NCBI GenBank assembly: GCA_031549105.1
Contig: JAVBQK010000169.1
Coordinates: 1-13,379, forward strand
DNA: 13,379 bases
Reading direction: 5' to 3'
Origin: Avichristensenella sp031549105
Lineage (GTDB): Bacteria > Bacillota > Clostridia > Christensenellales > Aristaeellaceae
Each line of letters starts with the position of its first letter. The first letter of the stretch is position 1. Shown in pieces: positions 7,478-13,121 of this stretch. Position numbers and translations under genes: made by a program. The notes under the pieces are model-generated. The model had not been told where the DNA came from. It was given only the letters and a program-made list of their open reading frames with translations, and did not search any database.

Positions 7478-8341
7478 ATGCCCACGCTGTACGTCGTCGC
7501 TACGCCCATCGGGAACCTATCCGACGCCTCCGCGCGCATGCTGGATACGCTTGGGAGCGTTGACCTCATCGCGGCGGAGGATACACGCGTCACCGGCAAC
7601 CTGCTGCGCCATTTCGGCATCAGCCGGCCGCTGATATCGCTGCACCGCCACAATGAGACCGAGAAGGCAGGCGCTCTTGTCGCGCGAATGGTGGAAGAGG
7701 GGATATGCGTCGCGCTGGTGACCGACGCGGGAACGCCTGCCATTTCCGACCCCGGTCACCTGCTGGTGCGTGAAGCGGCACAGGCGGGGATTGAAGTGCT
7801 GGCCATCGCAGGACCAACGGCGATGGCGGCGGCACTGTCGGTCTCTGGTTTTGACGCGCGTGAGTTTGCGTTCTACGGCTTTCTGTCCCGGGAACGCGGC
7901 GACCTGAAAAAGAAGCTGCTTGCTATCGCAAAGGGACCGACGGTGGCGGTTCTGCATGAATCCCCGCACCGGGTGACGTTCCTGATGGAGATGGTGACCG
8001 AAACGCTGCCGGGCTGCCTGGCGTGCGTCTGTTGCGACCTGACCAAGAAATACGAAAAAACCCTGCACGGCGAAGCGCGGGACGTACTGGTGATGCTGCA
8101 AAACAATCCCAAGACTGAAAAAGGCGAATACTGTGTCGTGCTGGACCTGCACAGCGTCACTGTACCGGAAGAAGCTCCCCAGGTTCAAGCAAGCGCCGAA
8201 GCACAGCTGATGGACCTACTGCTGGGCGGCGCGGACTGGCAGCGGGCTATCGACGAGGTCTGCTCGCGCGGCATGCGAAAAAACGAGGCGAAGCGCGCCG
8301 CGCTCCGCCTCCGGGGTTGGATTTCTTCACAGGCTGAATAG
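7478..8341 (+). CDS. rsmI: 16S rRNA (cytidine-1402-2'-O)-methyltransferase
   Basis: The 287-residue protein is a tetrapyrrole-methylase-fold enzyme of the RsmI (YraL) family. Diagnostic motifs are LYVVATPIGNLSDAS (4-18), LIAAEDTRVTGNLLRHFGI (30-48), SLHRHNE (54-60), VALVTDAGTPAISDPG (78-93), IAGPTAMAAALSVSG (110-124), FYGFLSRERGDLKKKL (132-147) and LHESPHRV (159-166), with a RsmI-type C-terminal extension. It adds the 2'-O-methyl group to C1402 of 16S rRNA, the nucleotide that RsmH methylates at N4. AGGAG (7468-7472) overlaps the rsmH stop codon and lies 5 nt from the ATG, so the two genes are likely cotranslated. The last 15 bp overlap the end of convergent glnN, and codons for about RKNEAKRAALRLRG also encode the glnN terminator on the opposite strand. 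Confidence 0.96.
   Translation: MPTLYVVATPIGNLSDASARMLDTLGSVDLIAAEDTRVTGNLLRHFGISRPLISLHRHNETEKAGALVARMVEEGICVALVTDAGTPAISDPGHLLVREAAQAGIEVLAIAGPTAMAAALSVSGFDAREFAFYGFLSRERGDLKKKLLAIAKGPTVAVLHESPHRVTFLMEMVTETLPGCLACVCCDLTKKYEKTLHGEARDVLVMLQNNPKTEKGEYCVVLDLHSVTVPEEAPQVQASAEAQLMDLLLGGADWQRAIDEVCSRGMRKNEAKRAALRLRGWISSQAE
8278..8311 (-). terminator. Intrinsic terminator of glnN, inside the rsmI coding region
   Basis: Read on the minus strand, GAGGCG-G-AGCGC (8311-8300), a GGC loop, then GCGCT-T-CGCCTC (8296-8285) form a continuous 12-bp stem with one G-U pair. It is followed by G and six T (8283-8278). The run starts 16 nt beyond the glnN stop. On the plus strand the same stem has an A-C mismatch and no T tract, so it should act only on glnN transcripts. 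Confidence 0.85.
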
Positions 8342-10417
8342 CAGCTCCGCGTAGGTGGGGAAGGGCTGGTACTGCTTTGCCAGCAGCAGCTCGATCCGGT
8401 CCGCGGTTCCGCGCAGCTGCACCATGATGGGCTGCACCGTGTCGCGGTAATAGGCGGCGGTGGCCAGCGGCTCAGGGAATGAATGTGCGCCCTGCACGGC
8501 CCGATCAAGATCGCCAATGTGTCGGTACAGATCATCGCTCAGCCCTGAAAGCTCGCGTATAACCGCCTCTTCCGAAGCGATGCTAATCACATCGGAAACC
8601 GCGCGCTTGGCAAGCGCCGCGTCGCAGATTGATTTGACGTATGCCATCACCGCCGGGAAAATCGACTGGCGCGCCATATCCAGCATCGTCAGCGCTTCAA
8701 TGTGCAGCACCTTTCCATAGCTCTGCAGCAAAATCTCCTGACGCGAACGCATCTCCGTCGCGGTGAACACATGGTGCTTCTCGAAGAGAAGAATGTTCTT
8801 GTCGCTAACAAAATAGGGCAGCGCATCGGCGGTGGTCCGCAGATTCAGCAGGCCGCGCCGCTCAGCTTCTTCCACCCACTCGGCCGCATAGTTGTTGCCG
8901 TTAAAGAGGATGCGCTTGTGCGCGTGGACAGTCTTCTGGATCAGCGCGCGCACGGTGGCCGTGGTGTCGCTTGATGCCTCCAACTCATCCGCAAACCCAC
9001 CCAGTGTCTCCGCAACGATCGTGTTGAGGATGATGTTGGGGTCAGCAACCGACTGCGACGAGCCAAGCATTCTGAACTCGAACTTGTTCCCCGTGAACGC
9101 GAACGGCGATGTGCGGTTGCGGTCGGTGGTGTCGCGCGCGAAGTGGGGGAGCACGTGCACGCCGATTTCTACGTCGGCGCTCATATCGGTATCGTAGACG
9201 CTGCCGTGCTCCATTGATGCAAGGATGGCCGTCAGCTCATCGCCCAGGTACATCGAAATGATCGCGGGCGGGGCTTCGTGCCCGCCCAGGCGATAGTCGT
9301 TGCTTGCGCCTGCCACGGATACGCGCAGCAGGTCCTGGTTCATGTCCACAGCCTGTATGACCGCGCTGAGGAACAGCAGGAATTGCAGATTGTCATGCGG
9401 GGACACACCGGGGTCCAGAAGGTTCTGCCCATCGTTGGTAGACAGTGACCAGTTGTTGTGCTTTCCGCTGCCATTGACGCCCGCAAACGGCTTCTCATGC
9501 AGCAGACACGCCAGTCCATGGCGCTCAGCTACCTTTTTGAGCATCTCCATGATGATCTGGTTGTGGTCGGTGGCGATGTTGGTGGTGGTGTATACAACGG
9601 CCAGCTCATGCTGTGCGGGCGCGGTTTCGTTATGCTCGGTCTTGGCCGGAACGCCCAGCGCCCACAGTTCCTCGTCCAGCTCGCGCATGAATGCCGCGAC
9701 GCGCGTTTTGATGCTGCCAAAATAATGATCGTCCATCTCTTGGCCCTTGGGTGGCCTCGCGCCAAAGAGCGTGCGCCCGGTAAAGACCAGGTCCTTACGG
9801 CGGTCAAAAAGCGTTTTGTCAATCAAAAAATACTCCTGCTCCGCACCGACCATCGGCATCACGTTCTTGGTTGCCGTGTTGCCCAGCGCGCGCAGCACGC
9901 GCATCGCCTGCTTGTTGAGCGCCTCCATGGAGCGCAGCAGCGGCGTTTTCTTATCCAGCGCCTGGCCGGTATAGGAGCAAAAGGCGGTGGGAATATAGAG
10001 TGTTCCATCTTTGATGAAAGCATAGGAGGTCGGGTCCCAGGCGGTATAGCCGCGCGCCTCAAACGTCGCGCGCAGGCCGCCGGAAGGGAAGCTGGACGCA
10101 TCCGGCTCGCCGCGAATCAGCTCTTTCCCGGAAAAATCCAGGATCACACGGTCGTTTCCCTCGGGCTTGAGGAAGCTATCATGCTTTTCGGCGGTGATGC
10201 CGGTCATCGGCTGGAACCAGTGCGTGTAGTGGGTTGCCCCGCGCTCGATCGCCCAGTCCTTCATCGCATTGGCCACCGCACCCGCAAGCTGTGGGTCCAG
10301 CGACCTGCCATTCTGCATGGTCTTTCGCAGTGCTTTGTAGACATCGGCCGGCAGCTTATCCCGCATTGCCTGATCCCCAAAGATCATACTGCCAAATGTT
10401 TCCGTGATCTTCTTCAT
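8327..10417 (-). CDS. glnN: Type III glutamine synthetase
   Basis: The 696-residue protein has the large size typical of GS III; GS I is about 450 residues. It makes glutamine from glutamate, ammonia and ATP in the cytoplasm as a large oligomer. The GS III-type N-terminus has THWFQPMTGITAEKHDSFL (64-82) and DASSFPSGGLRATFEARGYT (106-125). The catalytic core shows GAEQEYFLID (191-200, metal-binding glutamates), EHNETAPAQHEL (261-272), NGSGKHNNWSLST (315-327) and RTSPFAFTGNKFEFRM (435-450). The C-terminus ends FPTYAELLFSL, as is usual for the family. The ATG is supported by GGGAGG (10430-10425) at 7-nt spacing. The gene has its own promoter with a leader of about 65 nt containing a GC-rich hairpin, and a terminator lying within convergent rsmI. 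No GlnR or PII gene is nearby. Confidence 0.96.
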   Translation of the reverse strand: MKKITETFGSMIFGDQAMRDKLPADVYKALRKTMQNGRSLDPQLAGAVANAMKDWAIERGATHYTHWFQPMTGITAEKHDSFLKPEGNDRVILDFSGKELIRGEPDASSFPSGGLRATFEARGYTAWDPTSYAFIKDGTLYIPTAFCSYTGQALDKKTPLLRSMEALNKQAMRVLRALGNTATKNVMPMVGAEQEYFLIDKTLFDRRKDLVFTGRTLFGARPPKGQEMDDHYFGSIKTRVAAFMRELDEELWALGVPAKTEHNETAPAQHELAVVYTTTNIATDHNQIIMEMLKKVAERHGLACLLHEKPFAGVNGSGKHNNWSLSTNDGQNLLDPGVSPHDNLQFLLFLSAVIQAVDMNQDLLRVSVAGASNDYRLGGHEAPPAIISMYLGDELTAILASMEHGSVYDTDMSADVEIGVHVLPHFARDTTDRNRTSPFAFTGNKFEFRMLGSSQSVADPNIILNTIVAETLGGFADELEASSDTTATVRALIQKTVHAHKRILFNGNNYAAEWVEEAERRGLLNLRTTADALPYFVSDKNILLFEKHHVFTATEMRSRQEILLQSYGKVLHIEALTMLDMARQSIFPAVMAYVKSICDAALAKRAVSDVISIASEEAVIRELSGLSDDLYRHIGDLDRAVQGAHSFPEPLATAAYYRDTVQPIMVQLRGTADRIELLLAKQYQPFPTYAELLFSL

Positions 10418-10442
10418 CGCTTAGCCTCCCGTCCATTAAGAC

Positions 10443-10470
10443 GCGCCGGGGGCCGCTCCGCCCATGGCGC
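10443..10470 (-). other. GC-rich hairpin in the glnN 5' leader
   Basis: GCGCC (10443-10447) pairs with GGCGC (10466-10470). After a 2x2 internal loop, GGGC (10450-10453) pairs with GCCC (10460-10463) around a 6-nt loop. It lies between the predicted glnN start site (near 10484) and the ribosome binding site. It lacks a T tract on the minus strand, so it is not a classical terminator. A regulatory role is speculative. Confidence 0.45.
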
Positions 10471-10490
10471 TTGCCCACACGAACCTATGC

Positions 10491-10520
10491 AGTATAGCGT
10501 TTATCGGGTATTTTTGTCAA
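10491..10520 (-). promoter_or_regulatory. Promoter of glnN
   Basis: On the minus strand, consensus TTGACA (10520-10515) is followed at 18-bp spacing by TATACT (10496-10491). The predicted leader to the ATG is about 65 nt. No sigma-54 GG-N10-GC element is evident, so housekeeping transcription is likely. Confidence 0.75.
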
Positions 10521-10528
10521 CCGGCGTG

Positions 10529-10557
10529 TTGCGCGGGCCCACAATTTCTGGCATACT
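10529..10557 (+). promoter_or_regulatory. Promoter of the 94-aa gene, divergent from glnN
   Basis: CATACT (10552-10557) preceded by TGG forms an extended -10. A poor TTGCGC -35 (10529-10534) lies at 17-bp spacing. Its -35 is only 8 bp from the -35 of the glnN promoter, so the two promoters are nearly back to back. Confidence 0.55.
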
Positions 10558-10587
10558 AAGGCAAGGAATCCACTAGGAGGAAATGAT

Positions 10588-10872
10588 ATGGTGAAGCTAT
10601 GGGCGCGCATGATGCGCAAGGAACGCATTGTGCGGAGCGAGACGATAGATATGGGAGAGGATTTAACGGAGACAATCGAGGCAATGTGCGCGCGGCTGGA
10701 CGTCCCGCGCCCAATGTGGCTGAGCAAGCACACGCGCGAGTGGGCGCAGTTCGGCCAGACGGCGTTCACGGCCGACCACTTTGTGGAGCCAATTTCGTTT
10801 GATCGGCTCGTAATCGAGCAATTTGATTCAGAGGCAAAAAAACAAAAATCACAAGACCCCAGAAACGGATGA
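10588..10872 (+). CDS. Conserved protein of unknown function (94 aa)
   Basis: This is a small, soluble, charged protein with no signal peptide, membrane segment or cysteine ligand cluster. It starts MVKLWARMMRKERIVRSETI. It contains a helix-like segment DLTETIEAMCARLDVPRPMWLSKH and ends in a FTADHFVEPISFDRLVIEQF stretch followed by a lysine-rich tail. From memory, the pattern of KLWA, a central DxPRPxWLSKH segment and FxxDxFxEPIxFDxLxIE resembles a widespread uncharacterised clostridial family of similar size; no function is known to me. The start is the ATG at 10588, with AGGAGG (10575-10580) 7 nt upstream. An earlier ATG at 10583 stops after three codons. It has its own promoter, divergent from glnN, and is followed 58 nt later by a DUF378 gene. 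Confidence 0.8.
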   Translation: MVKLWARMMRKERIVRSETIDMGEDLTETIEAMCARLDVPRPMWLSKHTREWAQFGQTAFTADHFVEPISFDRLVIEQFDSEAKKQKSQDPRNG

Positions 10873-10930
10873 ATTGCAGCCACGGTGCGCGGACATACTA
10901 GCCCAAGACTTAGAAAAGGAGTTGAGTAGT

Positions 10931-11131
10931 ATGGATCGCGTATCGCTTTTGCTCGTCATTGTTGGCGCCATTAACTGGGGCCTCATCGCGCTGTTTCAAT
11001 TTGACCTGGTTGCGTATCTCTTCGGGGGACAGGCCGCAACCGTCAGCCGCATTGTGTACGGCATCGTCGGACTTGCCGGACTGTGGTGCATTTCGCTCCT
11101 CTTCCGTGACCGCGACGAAGTCAGGGAATAA
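10931..11131 (+). CDS. DUF378 family small membrane protein
   Basis: The 66-residue protein has two hydrophobic helices, at about residues 5-30 (SLLLVIVGAINWGLIALFQF) and 38-58 (IVYGIVGLAGLWCISLLF), and a short charged tail RDRDEVRE. The GAINWGLxxLFxFDLVAxLFG motif and the YGIVGLAGLW second helix are characteristic of DUF378 (YuzA-like) membrane proteins, whose function is unknown. The ATG is preceded by AAAAGGAG (10914-10921) at 9-nt spacing. A CATACT element at 10894-10899 upstream could give it a weak promoter of its own. Otherwise it may be cotranscribed with the 94-aa gene. A hairpin with a T tract follows the stop. Confidence 0.88.
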   Translation: MDRVSLLLVIVGAINWGLIALFQFDLVAYLFGGQAATVSRIVYGIVGLAGLWCISLLFRDRDEVRE

Positions 11132-11162
11132 CGGAACTACCGGAAAATCGCCTTACCGCATC

Positions 11163-11193
11163 AAACCGCTGTCAGCTTTGCCAGGGGTTTTTT
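11163..11193 (+). terminator. Probable terminator after the DUF378 gene
   Basis: AAACC-G-CTG (11163-11171) pairs with CAG-G-GGTTT (11182-11190) with one G-G mismatch and a 10-nt loop. Six T follow (11188-11193). It is 31 nt past the stop and just before the end of the convergent NimA-like gene. It is weaker than the other terminators in the window. Confidence 0.55.
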
Positions 11194-11206
11194 GCGTGTG
11201 CCCGAA

Positions 11207-11680
11207 CTATGCCGGGCGGTTTCGCTTGCCTGTGATTTGCGACACCTCCAGGCAGAGGACGGTCACCCCCAAAAGAGTCGCCTGGTCAAAGGCAAAGGTT
11301 TCGCCCGGGGCAACCTGCCGCATGATGGCTGCAAGGCCGTCCCTCTTTTCGTCGCCCTCGACGATAGACAATACGCCGATCGCGACCACGCTTTCATAGG
11401 CCATCGTGTATTCGCCGGGCGCCTTGCCCTGGATGACGCGGGTTTCGCAGTCCACCTCAAATGCCGCATGGGAGTCACGCCGCAGGGCGTCCATCTTCAT
11501 GCCCTCGCGCGCGCCATGGAAATACAGCCGGAACCGGTCGCCCTGGCGAACGTATCCATAGTTAAGCGGCAGCAGATATGGATACTCCTCGCCGTGCAAC
11601 GCCAGCCTGCACACGTTGTTCTTCGCCAGAATCATTTCGATCTGATCAATGTCCGTAATTTCCCTGTCTTTTCTACGCAT
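11207..11680 (-). CDS. NimA-like pyridoxamine 5'-phosphate oxidase family flavoprotein
   Basis: The 157-residue protein has the split-barrel FMN-binding fold of the PNPOx-like / nitroimidazole-resistance group. Visible are MRRKDREITDIDQIEMIL at the start, VCRLALHGEEYPYLLPLNYG (23-42), RLYFHGAREGMKMDALRRD (51-69, with the histidine typical of the family), HAAFEVDCETRVIQG (71-85), YESVVAIGVLSIVEG and a C-terminal LEVSQITGKRN. Family members bind FMN or a related cofactor and are thought to be reductases; some Nim proteins detoxify 5-nitroimidazoles. Substrate and resistance role cannot be read from sequence. The ATG at 11680 is inside the last codons of the AlkD gene (8-nt overlap), with AAAGGAGGT (11697-11689) in that gene's coding region, so the two are coupled. 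Confidence 0.88.
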   Translation of the reverse strand: MRRKDREITDIDQIEMILAKNNVCRLALHGEEYPYLLPLNYGYVRQGDRFRLYFHGAREGMKMDALRRDSHAAFEVDCETRVIQGKAPGEYTMAYESVVAIGVLSIVEGDEKRDGLAAIMRQVAPGETFAFDQATLLGVTVLCLEVSQITGKRNRPA

Positions 11681-12377
11681 TTTGCCTGACCTCCTTTCGC
11701 TTCATCGCGCGTATTTCTGTCCTGGTCGCATCATCTACCAGGCGGGATTCAACGATTTTCTGTAACGCCTTGTTATAGGTCCAATCATCCAGCTGACTTT
11801 GCTGAAGGTACCGCATGGTTTCCTCCGGAAAGGCTGTGAAGCATGCGGAAACAGCCCACGCTACCGCCATACGGACATAGTAGTCATCATGCCGGATGCC
11901 GTCCAGCAGCCCCAACACCTGCGAAAGATGCGGTTGGTCAATGTAGTAGTTGAGGAGCATCACCACACCGAAGCGAATGGAGTATGGCTTTTGACTGGCA
12001 AGGTATGGCTGGAGGAACGCCCAAACGGTTTCCTGGTGTGCCTTTGCGAGCTTAAACCCGATACAGAAGCTATCGCAGACCGCCCAGTTGTCAATCTTCT
12101 CAACAAAGCGCTCGGTATACGCCAGTAGCTCATCCGGTTCAGCCTTGGCGTATCCGATTACGAGGCCCTGCAGCAGCACTTCCTCGTAGCTTCCGTCCTG
12201 CGCGGCATCCATATACGCGCGAAAATCTCCGCGTGCGATCTCCCTGGCAACTTTCCGCAACGCAGGCATGCGCACACCCAGCACGCCTATCACCCCTGGG
12301 ATCAGCCCAGCGTAGAACTCCCGGTAGGCTGGATCCGCCAGGGCCTCCAGCTTTTGCCGAATTTCGATCTGTGTCAT
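11673..12377 (-). CDS. AlkD-like DNA alkylation repair protein (HEAT-repeat DNA glycosylase)
   Basis: The 234-residue helical protein matches the AlkD family, which excises N3- and N7-alkylated purines through a HEAT-repeat scaffold. Diagnostic pieces are GVIGVLGVRMPALRKVAREI (28-47), SYEEVLLQGLVIGYAK (63-78), the catalytic segment VEKIDNWAVCDSFC (92-105; W98 and D102, with D102 at the position of the Bacillus cereus AlkD catalytic aspartate), and YYVRMAVAWAVS (166-177), where W174 matches the second conserved tryptophan. The ATG at 12377 is chosen because GGAG (12388-12385) lies 7 nt upstream and a promoter ends just before it. The open frame continues upstream to 12539 but crosses that promoter and the divergent gene. 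It is coupled to the NimA-like gene downstream. Glycosylase activity is inferred from family. Confidence 0.92.
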   Translation of the reverse strand: MTQIEIRQKLEALADPAYREFYAGLIPGVIGVLGVRMPALRKVAREIARGDFRAYMDAAQDGSYEEVLLQGLVIGYAKAEPDELLAYTERFVEKIDNWAVCDSFCIGFKLAKAHQETVWAFLQPYLASQKPYSIRFGVVMLLNYYIDQPHLSQVLGLLDGIRHDDYYVRMAVAWAVSACFTAFPEETMRYLQQSQLDDWTYNKALQKIVESRLVDDATRTEIRAMKRKEVRQNA

Positions 12378-12401
12378 ATGCTGTCTCCATTCTTTGCGGC
12401 T

Positions 12402-12430
12402 ATCATAGCATGCGGGAATCATCTTGACAA
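12402..12430 (-). promoter_or_regulatory. Promoter of the AlkD/NimA-like operon
   Basis: On the minus strand, TTGTCA (12430-12425) and TATGAT (12407-12402) are separated by 17 bp. The AlkD start codon lies 25 nt beyond the -10. The promoter is back to back with that of the acetyltransferase gene. Confidence 0.7.
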
Positions 12431-12437
12431 GAAAGGG

Positions 12438-12467
12438 TTGGAAGCCCGTCCATTGTTGTGCTATAAT
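12438..12467 (+). promoter_or_regulatory. Promoter of the hexapeptide acetyltransferase gene
   Basis: TTGGAA (12438-12443) and consensus TATAAT (12462-12467) are separated by 18 bp, with TGC before the -10 (extended -10). Its position excludes start codons upstream of about 12474 for the gene that follows. Confidence 0.7.
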
Positions 12468-12507
12468 GCATTTGTCCATTATGCGGTGTATGTGGGGTGA
12501 TGTGGAT

Positions 12508-13044
12508 ATGAATGTAAATATGGAGAACAAGTTCACCAAGTTTTTGCTGGCTCGGCTAAAGCACTACGACCACGACAAATACTGGAAAATGCGCGCCGAG
12601 GTGGTCAACCCAAACTCCAAGAAATCCAAGCTGCTTAGGTATTACTATTTATACCGCATCAAGCGCTCCGATGCGTTTAATAACGCGTCGATGGGCACAG
12701 ACATGGGCCATGGCGCGCAGTTCGCCACGCCGCCCATCCTGCTGCACGGCCTCAATGGCATCATCATCTCCCACGACGCAAAAATTGGCCGGAATGTCTC
12801 CATCCTGCAACAGGTCACCATATCGCAGGGCGGGGTGGATACCTCCGCCACCATCGGGGATAACTGCATGATCGGCGCGGGCGCGAAAATCATTGGTGAA
12901 GTAACCATTGGCGATAATGTGATGATCGGCGCAAACGCGGTCGTGACCCATGATATCCCCTCAAACTGCGTGGCGGGCGGGGTTCCTGCCAGGGTTATCA
13001 AATACCACGCACCCTCAGAAGAATCACCCGAAGGCCGCGAATAG
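12508..13044 (+). CDS. Left-handed beta-helix (hexapeptide repeat) O-acetyltransferase, CysE/capsule-type
   Basis: The 178-residue protein has a basic helical N-terminus (KFLLARLKHYDHDKYWKMRA, then LLRYYYLYRIKR) and a left-handed beta-helix from about residue 75. The helix region shows PPILLHGLNGIIISHDAKIG (catalytic-type H80), RNVSILQQVTISQGG, ATIGDNCMIGAGAKIIGEVT and IGDNVMIGANAVVTHDIP, ending with the AGGVPARVIKY cap. Family members form trimers that transfer acetyl groups from acetyl-CoA to serine or sugars. The N-terminus is far shorter than true serine acetyltransferases and no cysK is nearby, so a sugar or surface-polysaccharide acceptor is equally possible. The ATG at 12508 is preferred: GGGGTGA (12494-12500) lies 7 nt upstream. 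The upstream in-frame ATGs at 12490, 12481 and 12466 lack such a site or overlap the promoter. Confidence 0.85.
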   Translation: MNVNMENKFTKFLLARLKHYDHDKYWKMRAEVVNPNSKKSKLLRYYYLYRIKRSDAFNNASMGTDMGHGAQFATPPILLHGLNGIIISHDAKIGRNVSILQQVTISQGGVDTSATIGDNCMIGAGAKIIGEVTIGDNVMIGANAVVTHDIPSNCVAGGVPARVIKYHAPSEESPEGRE

Positions 13045-13054
13045 GCACAATGTG

Positions 13055-13099
13055 AAAGGCCCTGTTTGAGACGCGCTCTGCGCCGCAAACAGGGCCTTT
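13055..13099. terminator. Strong bidirectional terminator hairpin
   Basis: AAAGGCCCTGTTTG (13055-13068) and CAAACAGGGCCTTT (13086-13099) form a perfect 14-bp stem. The 17-nt loop contains a nested GCGC-TCT-GCGC mini-stem. It lies between the acetyltransferase stop and the stop of the convergent minus-strand gene. The T tracts are short on both sides, formed mostly by the stem's own A-T pairs. Confidence 0.85.
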
Positions 13100-13121
13100 A
13101 TATGGGTACTATCTATCGGAA

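Noticed and set aside
9458..10576. A 372-codon open frame on the plus strand opposite glnN
   Set aside because: It is antisense to a well-supported glutamine synthetase, has no ribosome binding site or recognisable domain, and runs across the glnN start and promoter. Long antisense frames are expected in GC-rich coding DNA.
11200..11217. GCCCG/CGGGC inverted repeat as a terminator for the NimA-like gene
   Set aside because: The stem is only 5 bp, overlaps the stop codon, and no T tract follows on the minus strand.
12424..12507. A 28-residue N-terminal extension of the acetyltransferase
   Set aside because: The extension covers the -35 and TATAAT promoter elements. The ATG at 12508 has a well-spaced GGGGTGA site.
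12378..12539. A 54-residue N-terminal extension of the AlkD-like protein
   Set aside because: It would cross the AlkD promoter and the divergent gene's start. The ATG at 12377 has a proper ribosome binding site, and the family starts there.
12508..13044. Calling the acetyltransferase a true serine acetyltransferase (cysE)
   Set aside because: The N-terminal helical domain is much shorter than in CysE and no cysteine synthase gene is adjacent. The beta-helix alone does not define the acceptor.
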